This document shows positions 33,790 to 44,157 of a DNA stretch of 64,000 bases, piece by piece. The notes under the pieces are model-generated. The model made no database searches. It saw only the letters and a program-made list of their open reading frames with translations, and had not been told where the DNA came from. The position numbers were made by a program, and so were the translations under genes. The stretch is taken from positions 37,518,126-37,582,125 of the forward strand of contig CM053327.1 of assembly GCA_028583605.1 (NCBI GenBank). The letters run 5' to 3'. Each line of letters starts with the position of its first letter. The first letter of the stretch is position 1. The stretch comes from Dastarcus helophoroides (taxonomy: Eukaryota > Arthropoda > Insecta > Coleoptera > Bothrideridae).

Positions 33790-35340
33790 CAATTTTGCAA
33801 ACTTGAGAATTTTTCTAAAAATTTTGCTATTTTTGACCAAAGACTTTTTCCAAAATGTTGACATTTTTTTCTCAAAATATCGATTTTTTAGAAAATTTCG
33901 ACATTTTTCAAAATTTTAGCGTTTTATAAAAATTTCCATTTAAAAATGTTGGCTTTTTATAATCTGTTTGATTTTTTGAAAATTTAAATTATTTAAAATT
34001 TTGGCTTCTTTTGAAAATTTTGAGTTTTCTACAGTATTTAGACTTCTTAAAAATATCGAAAATTTGGCTGAAAATCAGTTAATTTTTTTAAAATTTCGAC
34101 GTTTTTTAAAAATTGTGACTATTTTCTATCTTGAGAGACTGTTTTTCGAACTTTAGACTTTTTAAAGATTTTGATCTGTTTTTTAAACTGTTGCCATTTT
34201 TTCCAAATTCTTGCATTTTTCGAAAATAACCAGACAACAAGACAATGAGTAAACCTAACTGAATTTTAAAAGGCTATTTTTAAATAACTAGTAACAGTAT
34301 TTTTAAAAAATAACTACAATTTTGCAAAATTGAGAATTTTTCTAAAAATTTTGCCATTTCTGACCAAAGACTTTTTTTTAAATGTTGACACTTTTTTCTC
34401 GACATTTCGATTTTTTGGAAAATTTCGACATCTTTTCAAAATTTTAGAGTTTTATGAAAATGTTCATTTAAAAATGGTGGATTTTTATAATCTGTTTGAT
34501 TTTTTGAAAATTTAAATTATCCAAAATTTAGGCTTCTTTTGAAAATTTTGACTTTTCTACAGTATTTAGACTTCTTAAAAATTTCGAAAATTTGGCTGAA
34601 AATCAGTTAATTTTTTTAAAATTTCGACGTTTTTTGAAAATTGTGACTATTTTCTATCTTGAGAGACTGTTTTTCGAACTTTAGACTTTTTAAAGACTTT
34701 GATTTGTTTTTTAAACTGTCGCCATTTTTTCCAAATTCTTGCATTTTTCGAAAATAACCAGACAACAAGATAATGAGTAAACCTAACTGAATTTTAAAAG
34801 GCTATTTTTAAATAACTAGTAACAGTATTTTTTTAAAATAACTACAACTTTTGCAAAATTGAGAATTTTTCTAAAAATTTTGCCATTTTTGACCAAAGAC
34901 ATTTTTTCAAAATGTTGACACTTTTTTCTCGAAATTTCGATTTTTTGGAAAATTTCGACATTTTTTCAAAATTTTAGCGTTTTATAAAAATGTCCATTTA
35001 AAAATGTTGGCTTTTTATAATCTGTTTAATTTTTTGAAAATTTAAATTATCCAAAATTTAAGCTGCTTTTAAAAATTTTGACTTTTCTACAGTATTTAGA
35101 TTTCTTAAAAATTTTGAAAATTTGGCTGAAAATCAGTCAATTTTTTTTAAAATTTCGACGTTTTTTCAAAATGTTGACTATTTTCTATCTTTAGAGACTG
35201 TTTTTCGAACTTTAGACTTTTTAAAGACTTTGATTTGTTTTTTAAACTGTCGCCATTTTTTCAAAATTTTTGGATTTTTCGAAAATAACCAGACAACAAG
35301 ATAATGAATAGGCCTCACTGAATTTTAAAAGGGTAACAGG
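33790..35340. repeat. Three tandem copies of a ~530-bp unit
   Basis: Each unit starts TTTTGCAAA.TTGAGAATTT and ends near AACCAGACAACAAGATAATG AGTA...CTGAATTTTAAAAGG. Unit starts are at about 33793, 34321 and 34854, so the spacing is about 528-533. The copies are very similar, so the amplification is recent. The body is itself made of AAATTTCGA-like words. Short open frames in it are not genes. Confidence 0.85.
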
Positions 35341-35613
35341 ATTTTTTTAAAATAACTACATGAAAAAATGAAATCTATTATCGTTTTTTTTTATAAATTG
35401 TTACATATTTTTCTTCATAATGTAAAAAACTCAACAAACTCAATTTTCCCTAACTTTTTTATATAGGAGGTTTTTTTCTACCCTTAAAAAAGACTAAGCT
35501 CCTTCAATCTGAATGATCTGATTTCCTATTTATAGTTCATAAACTCTATTTAACAATAATTACAGTAAAAATTAAATTCGTTGTTAGCGGTGTAACAACT
35601 GGTCTTAAATGAG
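35341..35613. other. 3' flank of the painless-like pseudogene
   Basis: AT-rich, no feature seen. Confidence 0.3.
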
Positions 35614-38219
35614 TCAATTTTTGCTGTTTGAATCCATGAATCCAAAATAAATAAAGCAGCTGCTGCAAGGAAGCTTATTGCTCCCAGTAACCGTAAGAAA
35701 CATTTCGTATTTCATGTGCCAGACGTCACAGTCTTTAAGCTTCCTGTTCCTAAGAATTTTTTTAAGATTCTTTATAATCTTAGCGTCATAGTAAAGATTG
35801 CAAAGTGTTCGGCAGGTTTCGCTCCTTACTTCCAGCTCCACGCAAATCTGATCGTCACTGTCACTCCGTCCGAATGACCTTCTTTTGAACAACTTGCCAA
35901 AATACCCCTTTTTGCGCAACATCTTCAACACATAAAAAAAGTGTCGATTAAACTGCTCGGCCTGTGTGGTTGTAGCGCGCCAAAGAAATATAAGAGATCA
36001 GCTCGGCTTCGTTCTTAATGACATTGGTATCGCTGACCGCCAATCCATTGAGAAGATTCATCAAACTTATGACGACCATGAAGATAAACAGGATGAAGAG
36101 GAAGATGCTGAAGATGGATTTGGAGCGGTGGTTGTCTTCGCTGATTCCTAATTCGCCGTTCATCATCGAGATTACTTTTTAAAATGACAGCACCCGATAA
36201 AACGAAGTTCGAACTACTCGGGTCCAAAGAGATCGTTTTACCGGAAAGGATTTGAAAACTGACAGCGAAGGCCGCCACTAGTAGAAAGTAGAAGAGGAAA
36301 CATTGAACGAAATTGTGGAAGACTTTACGAAACATTTCCACGTAGACGCACATGCTGGGGTGCCTGCCCAAATGAAAGATTAGAACTATGAAAGCCAAGA
36401 GGACGGAGTAAGATGAGAGTTCTTGGATGATATCAGGGAAGAAAGTGGGGGCGATCAGGAGTAATGGCACGATTACGACTAGGAGAATTTCGAAGTAGTT
36501 TTCGTAGTGATTGAGGGAGAAATACCTTGTGCCTCCGGTAAGAATTTGAAAGAGTTCGCGGACGTAAAAGCAAAAGTAGGTAAAAATGAGATAGCAGTGG
36601 ATTCAAAGGTTTTATTTCGTTGCAGACATCGTTGAGAATGATGTGGGCTGTGAGGAAGGTGCAAAAGAGTAAGTAGAAGAATAAATTGAAGTAAAAGAAA
36701 TATTTCGCTTTTTGCCACTGCTTTAGTAAATAAACAACGATCACCGGATGACTTAAAAGTTCTCGAAAGTCTGGATGATAGCTCATGTAGACAATTACGC
36801 TTAGTAAGCTTTCTTTTTTAGAGTTTTTTGTCAAATCAGATCTTTCGCAATCTGTTGAGGTGTGGTTGGGTTTAAACGAGCGGTAGTCAATGAGCGCCTT
36901 TTTAACGTTTCTTTCCCCGCTGTCTCTAACACAGGAGTCTAGATGAATCTTTAACTCTTCGGCGTCCATATTTTTGAAGCAAAACTCCCCATCTTTGCTC
37001 TTAACTAGCGAGACTAGCTCCGTGCTTTAGCAAATCGTGAACTATGTTGTAATTATCGTACCATATGGCGTAGTATAAGGGTGGATACCCCTCGGAATTT
37101 CTCCTGTTGATTTCGCCTTTTTTCCGGAGGAGGTCACCATAGCGCTCTCTGATGTACGAATCTGATAAGATATCGATTCGGTTATCGACTTTTTCCAGGT
37201 TTTCGCAAGCGTGATTTCATTAAATCTAGATCGTAGGTGGCTAGGAGAGTCGCCAGATCTGGCGATGTGTAATCGATTTCGAACTTGAGTAGAGCTTCGA
37301 CGATTTCAAGATGGTTGTAGTTCGATGCCAAAGCAATTGGTCTTTTGTCGATATTTTTGCTGGTTTTGTTGGTATCGCCCCCATTTTCAATAATATACTG
37401 GACGAATGCGAGGTTCCCTTTGATGCAACTCAACTGTAGTAAGGTGTACATGGAGTCTTCTTCGTTGAGTGAGTGAATTACCGATGAGACTGGGAGAGAC
37501 TCTATTATGGAGACGAATTCTTTAAGATTGTCTTCTTTAGCGCATTGAAACAATCTGGTTTTATCAGAAAGTGAATTCTGGGTGAATCTAGAAACCACTT
37601 CGCTTGGTAGTAGTTGTTGGTCCTTCGATTAAAGCAATCGTTTTTTCCCCGGTGAAAGTATCCGGCGTTAGAGTGATGTCTTCTCTCTTTGACAACATTT
37701 CAAGAATTCTACGGTAATTTTTCTCAGCTGCCACATAAAGAGCATCCTCGTTGTTTATATCAGCTTGATTCACATCAAGAGTCTTTTGCACCAATGTTTC
37801 GATCCAAGCCCAAAACACTTTGACAATTCTGGGTATGTTTCAATATTAAAAGCAAGCAGTTATTTTCGAAATAATCCAAACAGTTGAGCTGCTCGTGGTC
37901 GTATACCATCAGGAGTTCCACCAGGTCGACCCTCTTGTTTTTGGCGGCCAGATGCACGGCGTGGCATCCGTCGTTGTCTCTCACTTGACAGGGGTCAGCG
38001 CCCGCGTCCAGCAAACATTTGACAGTTCCAGGTTTGATGGTTTTACTTTTGCAGGCCAAGTAGAGCACTGGTAGGTTATCTGCTGAAGAGTATTGGTGCC
38101 TGAGTAGTAGCCGCTTTCGGTCGGGTTTTCGAAGGAGGGATTTTACGCCGACGATGTCGTTTTGGGTCACGTAGTGGAGCAAGAGGTTGGCTTCTTCTTC
38201 CAGGATTTTTTCACGTTTT
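35614..38219 (-). pseudogene. painless-like: TRPA-family cation channel, painless-like, multiply frameshifted
   Basis: On the minus strand, after a good acceptor (TTCCCTTTTTTAG), the conceptual protein runs from KREKILEEEANLLLHYVTQN to about 35614. The N-terminal half is ankyrin repeats (ADPCQVRDNDGCHAVHLAAK; later EGYPPLYYAIWYDNYNIVHD). Six membrane segments follow: FFYFNLFFYLLFCTFL, CYLIFTYFCF, ILLVVIVPLLLIAP, VLLAFIVLIFHL, a segment ending VAAFAVSFQIL, and MVVISLMNLL ahead of the TRPA hallmark GLAVSDT. Family members are thermo- and nociceptive channels of sensory neurons. The frame changes about seven times (near 37800, 37618, 37195, 37018, 36605, 36178 and 35957). Each new frame continues the expected sequence, so the order and length are whole. 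Neighbouring genes have clean frames, which favours a pseudogene over sequencing error. Upstream exons are not seen. Confidence 0.8.
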
Positions 38220-38388
38220 CTAAAAAAGGGAAAGAATCAGTTGGGGATGAGGCAAAGCTTGAGATGTGGAGTAGATAAGGAAATTGTTCTGCTTGAAGTG
38301 TTAGACCTTTGAATAGCACTGTAATCCTTGCAGGCCCATAACATGCTTTCCTGGGGAAGTTCTGTCGCATATTTTAACTCATTATTGA

Positions 38389-38506
38389 TATGCAAGTAGA
38401 ATGCAACCTAGACTACAAATTCATGCAGCCTTCCAGGCGTGTATAGTGAATCACACGCCTGGAGGGCTGCATGAATTTGTAGTCTAGGTTGCATTCTACT
38501 TGCATA
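38389..38506. repeat. Near-perfect hairpin with 54-bp arms and a 10-base loop
   Basis: TATGCAAGTAGAATGCAACC... (38389-38442) returns inverted at 38453-38506 with one mismatch (CCT/CCC). The loop is ATAGTGAATC. It lies about 170 bases upstream of the first visible painless-like exon. Size and perfection fit a young fold-back MITE, or a long hairpin RNA if transcribed. Confidence 0.92.
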
Positions 38507-40689
38507 CGACATTGTTGGCGTGGCCATAGTTCCTCTATGGACCAATAGGTGGTAGTACTACGAAGTCACACGCTTGACGTCTGTGAATTTTTTACTTATT
38601 ACTTACTTATTTGTTGGAACATTTGTTAGCATTCGAGTTGGATATACCAAACTGACGAGATCTAACAAGATCGAAACCGGTATTTGGTTTCCAAACTTCG
38701 AATCTAATAAATGTTTAAATCTATTGGTCTGTGCATTAATCATTATTGATACATTTCCATAAGTTGGTTTTTTTCTTGGCTTATTTATTTTCTCCAATTT
38801 CATTCCCCTACTGTCTACTTGTCCAATTTGAAAAAAAAAATGCTTTCAGAAAACTTTTTTGTCGTTTTTACTAATTGAAAAACAACAAAAAACAAAAAGT
38901 GATTTTCGTTAACTATTTGATGTAGAATGATAATTAATATTAATTGAGGCGTTTAGTACAAAAGTGGCCTAATCAACATATTTAGACATTTCTTAATTTT
39001 CAATTTATTTTACTCAGAACATTGATATGTGTATGGTAAGTGCAACCGCTGATGGTACAACACAAACCCATGTTCCATACCTTTACTACTTTTAGCGAAT
39101 GACAACAATATTTCACATTTGCATTAAGTATTACGAATTGGACTTTTTTTTATTAATTTTCCATGTATATCCATGGATTCCCTTGGGCTACTTTTGCACA
39201 AAACGTTTCAACTGCTGTTAATTAATTATTAAATATGTAATCGATATTTATTAAATCATTACAATTTTATAATTCATTAATTAATTATTTTATTAAACTG
39301 ATTAGAGATAAGTTATCAAAGGCAGTGATTAAACAAAAATTAGCATAGACAGCGAAATAAAAAAGGAGAAAGTCATTCGCATCTAACTGCAAATTTTGAA
39401 TATTTTTTAACGTTTAACGTTAGAGGTTACAGCAAAATAGTTTGTACTATTTTAACGTGACAGTTGTTGAAAGTTTTAAAATTGCTTCCGAACTATAGGG
39501 TAGCATTGAATTTGGGAGCAACTGCGCGAAAAACTGTCCTATTAATCTTTCTTTTTGCTACGAATTTCCCGTGAGGCGCCGTTTACAACAAAGAGATATT
39601 AACACATCGTATTTGGAGCCGAGAAGTCTGTAGAACTTTTAGGTATTCAGACTCGGACACTGGAAGCTTTATCGATTTTACTATTAGAGTTAATGCTCTT
39701 TTAATCATAATTTAATTATCTGGTGGTGGATGAACCTAATTTCTACCCACAAAAAATCAATTAATTGAATCTAATACTCGAAAAAAAGATCCAATCGAGT
39801 GTTGAAATGTATAGGAATTGTTCAGTTATTCCATTCTTGTTACGTATTGAACTGTTTGCTTATTACATTATTAGGTATACTGCAGCATAGTTAAAAATTA
39901 CATTTTTTCTGACAGTTACATGCAGCTGAATAATTCAAGGACATTTTTTTTAACGTTATGATTAAAACGAAGATTAAAAATGATACTTACTCATTACGCC
40001 TTTGGCAACATCCAGATGCATAGCACTTTGTACTCATTTTAGAAAACTGCCTTCAAATAAAATTTTTCAGAACAAAACACCGCTTTTCAGTGGAAAATAT
40101 GCCCATTGTAATTTGTCAATTTCAGTGATAGTTTATGAATAAAATTTTCTTGAATGCAGTTTTGTCTGCACAACATTGAATGACACACTTTCTTTAAATG
40201 AAAAATTTTCCAAAAATAATCAAAAAAATATCAACTCACTAATCCATGATAGGATTTATTCATCGATATTCATGGTCTTCCACGCCGGGATGTCATGTAG
40301 CGAAAGTTGCGTACGTTTTGAACTGAACAATTTTTTTTCACACACGAAATCTTTAGGTACATGGCAGTGGCACCATCGAATGCATTTTATTATTGATATT
40401 CGTGAATTACTTCGTCCAATGTACACAACGGTTGTCATGCAAGGGAAGTCAGGGTTTAAATACGAGCACGCATGGCTTTTGGGCCTCGGAGGCTTGCACG
40501 GCGCTAACGATGGCGCCGCTCTTAAGTTTTTAATTAAATAGTTTTGCTATTCATATACTTTTCAAGGATATGCCTCTATGCAATATATTAAGTTCATTAC
40601 GCCAATATTTAAAAAAATAAGTTTTGAAATCGGATCAGGGACAAATTTTTGGTCTTCGAATGTACTCCTCCTAATCTTATAATGGTAAG
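38507..40689. other. Intergenic DNA without a supported gene
   Basis: AT-rich, with short random frames. A patch near 40440-40525 is GC-richer (TTTGGGCCTCGGAGGCTTGC, GATGGCGCCGC) and carries a 121-codon open frame from 40176. That frame has no recognisable domain, so I do not call it a gene. Confidence 0.3.
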
Positions 40690-41013
40690 AGTACGTTTGG
40701 AAGCGAAAATTGTGGGCACGCTGAGCGATTTTGGAGAGGGGGAACATTTGTGGTCTCGCGTGACCATCACGCGTCACCATCACGCGTTAACTACATGCCC
40801 TAATGTTACTGTTAACATTAGACTATCTTGGAGCATATTTCATTATCAGTTTTCACACGATGCAAGCATCCACCAACCACGAATATATTAAGGTAGATCA
40901 GTTTGACAGAAATTATTTTCAAATATGTTCAACATTCTGACTTGTTTACTAGTGTGGATTCGAACTACACAACATATTATCTAGTTTTAAGTTTTCACTT
41001 CTGTCGGCAGTCT
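40690..41013. repeat. Dispersed repeat, copy 1 (mate at 53585-53912)
   Basis: Shares ordered blocks with 53585-53912: GAGCGATTT.GGA, GTTAACATTAGA / TTTAACATTAGA, ACACGATRCAAG, CTAGTGTGG and CTAGTTTTAAGTTTTCACTT CTGTCGGCAG. It is interrupted at its right end by the 635-bp element that starts at 41014. Confidence 0.65.
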
Positions 41014-41648
41014 CCAGAGACTAAATAGACTGAACATTTCAATGCTGTCTCATGCGTTCAGTTGAAGCTAAAATGCGGGGTAGTGGGAAGCTGCATCCCA
41101 CTACTCTTGGACATGGCCGGATTAAGTTAAATTTATAAATACGAAACTTGCCGCGTAACGGTTCTAACGATTTAGATGAAACTTTAGAATTAGGGGCTTT
41201 TGGACCAATAGGATAATTTTTATAAGTGCTTTTTGGTAAAAGTTCAGGAGAACTATTTTCAAAGACATCTTGGTTTAATAGTAAAATAATTTTCTTTCAA
41301 TACGCGACGCCTGTGTACAATATTGTTAAGCCGGTGCTGTAAACACGTCATGATTGCAGTGAAATGGCGGCGCGCGCACGCCGATAATTGAATATTTATA
41401 TATTTCATTTTTACCTACCCAAAGAATGAAACTCTTGATTTTCCTTCACTAATGTGTTCACTGAGGTTTCAACAATGATCCACAATACACTTCCCCATAT
41501 TTTCAGGCCGTTTTCTAAAAAAAAAACCCGATGTTATGTTCGCAACGGTCTGTCAAATAATGAGAGTGCTGGGTTGAGCTAGGCTTCCGCCAGGCTTTCA
41601 ACTGGCTTCACTGCTTACCGTCTTACGTTCAGTCTATTTAGTCTCTGG
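41014..41648. mobile_element. Element with CCAGAGACTAAATAGACTGA ends
   Basis: The 22-bp inverted ends at 41014-41035 and 41627-41648 match perfectly. GGCAGTCTCC is present on both sides, giving a duplication of about 8 bp with an ambiguous edge. The interior has no transposase. It is inserted in the dispersed repeat whose uninterrupted mate is at 53585. Confidence 0.75.
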
Positions 41649-41667
41649 CAGTCTCCAAGGATACCTA

Positions 41668-43492
41668 TACTGCAACGGTGCGTCGGGCATCTATAGGTCC
41701 TATAATAAAGAAGTTAGGAATTCCGTTTACATGCAGACCTTAACTCTGTACAAGAATGTATTTCAGGAAAATATAGTTACATGTATAGGGTATCTCCAAA
41801 AAGTGTGAGCCGCTGAGGGTGAATTTTTTTAAATGGAACCCCCTGTATTTTTTTACATTTTTGGGTTCCTTTCTGACAACTTTACATATTCCTAAAATAT
41901 TGTTGAATTTGGTTAGATACTTCCAGAGTAATAAATAAATAAAGAGAAAAAAAATATTTTGCAACATTTTCTTTAAAAAATCATTAAAAATACAAAAACG
42001 CCCCAAAATCAAAACTACGCTAGGTGTTTACTGTAGTGGGTCTCCAGTTACTTTGCTATGAATATCTTAAGCCTAACTTGTACAGGGTGTACAAAATTCT
42101 ATGCCAAATTGACTAAAATATAAAGCAATTTTTCTTCGTTTTTTCAAATAGAACACCCTGTATATTTTTTTTTATAAGATACAAAATTAAAAAATGAACA
42201 TTTTTTGTACCTACAAATATTTCAAAATTTTTAACGATTAAGCAGATATTCGTCGGATTATTATATATGGCTCTTTGGACACTAAGATACAAGACAAAAA
42301 ATCATAGATGGCTTTGATAAAAATTAGTTACCTTATAATTATTTTTTAATTGATTTTCCTCGTTAATAACAGGCTTTGTTCGTTCTTTCTTTGTGTACAT
42401 CACATTTCCCGTATCGGTAAACCGTTCAAGCAGTCTTCTAAAAGTAATTTCTTCGGGATGCCTTCTTTCAGGATACTGACTAGCATAAAGCTTACTTGCT
42501 AATATGCAATTCTTTTCACTTTCATCTAACACAAAAATCATATCTGCAAGCTCACCTTTACTAAAATTCATTTGAAGACCTATGAAATCAACCAAATTCT
42601 TTTCAGCGAATATTAAATCTCTCATTTAATTTTATAACAAGAACTTTTTTCAACTTTTTTTAACGCACTCTACATTTTATTTTTATTTTTTTTTAGAGTC
42701 TAAGGCATTTGAACATTTATTAAGGTAGTCTTTGGTGGTTTAAATTGGACGGATGTTTTGTTATTTAATTATTTATTTGTAGTTCTAAGAGAGTTTGGTA
42801 GTTAACTTAGAAAATAATAATAAGGTAATTAATTTTTATCAAAGCCATCTATGATTTTTTGTCTTGTATCTTAGTGTCCAAAGAGCCATGTGTAATAATC
42901 CGACGAATATCTGCTTAACCGTTAAAAATTTCGAAATATTTGTAGGTACAAAAAATTTTCATTTTTTAATTTTGTATCTCATAGAAAAAAATATACAGGG
43001 TGTTGTATTTGAAAAAACGAAGAAAAATTGCTTTATATTTTACCCAATTTGGCATTGAATTTTGGACACCCTGTACAAGTTAGGCTTAAGATATTCATAG
43101 CAAAGTAACTGGAGACCCACTACAGCAAACACCTAGCGTAGTTTTAATTTTGGGGCGTTTTTGTATTTTTAATGATTTTTTAAAGAAAATGTTGAAAAAT
43201 ATTTTTTTTCTCTTTATTTATTTATTACTCTGGAAGTATTTAACCAAATTCAACAATATCTTAGAAATATGTAAAGTTGCCAGAAAGGAACCCAAAAATG
43301 TAAAAAAATACAGGGGGTTCTATTTGAAAAAATTCACCCTCAGCGGCTCACACTTTTTGGAGATACCCTATACATGTAACTATATTTTCCTGAAATACAT
43401 TCTTGCACAGAGTTAAGGTCTGCATGTGAACGGAATTCCTAACTTCTTTATTATAGAACCTATAGATGCCCGACGCACTGTTGGAGGACCCT
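41668..43492. mobile_element. Giant fold-back element with ~670-bp arms
   Basis: The left arm, about 41672-42345, is repeated inverted at about 42810-43488 with only a few percent visible mismatch (for example TGCGTCGGGCATCTATAGGT and its complement). Arms contain internal ACAGGGTGT words. The 460-bp centre carries the 5' part of a DUF4817-like frame whose 3' end runs into the left arm. The right edge reads CCAACAGTGCGTC preceded by ACAGGGT (complement), flanked by TATA. A mirrored 90-codon frame in each arm is a by-product of the palindrome. Confidence 0.88.
42302..42625 (-). CDS. DUF4817-like helix-turn-helix protein inside the fold-back element
   Basis: An intact 107-codon frame from ATG at 42625. 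Residues about 20-72 contain FSKGELADMIFVLDESEKN, then LYASQYPERRHPEEITFRRL and LERFTDTG. This matches the DUF4817 pattern (a small DNA-binding-type domain common in insect repeats, with YPxRRHPxxxTFxRL and RFxxTG). The last 35 residues are low-complexity and overlap the element's left arm. It is shorter than transposase-type proteins and shows no catalytic domain. It is probably a captured or remnant N-terminal DNA-binding exon of a transposon. Whether it is expressed is unknown. Confidence 0.6.
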   Translation of the reverse strand: MRDLIFAEKNLVDFIGLQMNFSKGELADMIFVLDESEKNCILASKLYASQYPERRHPEEITFRRLLERFTDTGNVMYTKKERTKPVINEENQLKNNYKVTNFYQSHL

Positions 43493-44157
43493 GTATATAT
43501 TTTTTAATATAATTAGGCGATCGCAGCTCCAAAAATTTTATCCATAATGGCAATATAACGCTCGGTAAAAATTTTTAAATCGGCCAATGTTTCAGTTCTA
43601 ACCCAAATGTTCGACAAACTGGTATTTTTTTTTGTAATCACTTAACTACTTGTGAATCGAATTGTCTGGTGCCTGATAATTCGATCGTATGATTGCAAAT
43701 TCTTTGGCTATCTTTGGAAAAAAAGTTGCCTAACAGCAATAAGTCAATAATGAGAAAATATATTTTGTCTTCGTTCTAAAAAAAGTTTAAATGACAAGAA
43801 ATCATTTTAATATGTTTATTGTTATACAATAACCATAATGCATGGACATTTTTAATGTTGGATATCTATACTTCCGGTCTTCAATTGTACACGAGCTCCT
43901 CTTACCTGAAATATAACAAAATATAAATAATGAAACTCGTAATAATTTTCCACTTCTAATTCAAAAGGGGAACAAAAATATAAACAAAGTTGATCATATT
44001 TTTATGCTTTTATCACCCAAAGTTATAACAGTTATATTATTTTCATTCAGTAAACCTAGAGTGCTCTCTTTCGGAGCTCTATATCACTCCTTTTTATTTT
44101 ATACTCGCTATTACCCGCAACTTCGTTCCTCAAATTAATCAACGATAAAGCTAATCT
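43493..44157. other. Intergenic DNA, no feature seen
   Basis: AT-rich sequence without a supported frame or repeat. Confidence 0.3.

Noticed and set aside
40176..40541. 121-codon open frame
   Set aside because: No recognisable domain, no splice or poly(A) context that singles it out, and part of it overlaps GC-rich repeat-like sequence.
41740..43416. A 90-codon frame present in both arms of the giant fold-back
   Set aside because: Conservation comes from the inverted duplication itself; composition is low-complexity and no domain is seen.
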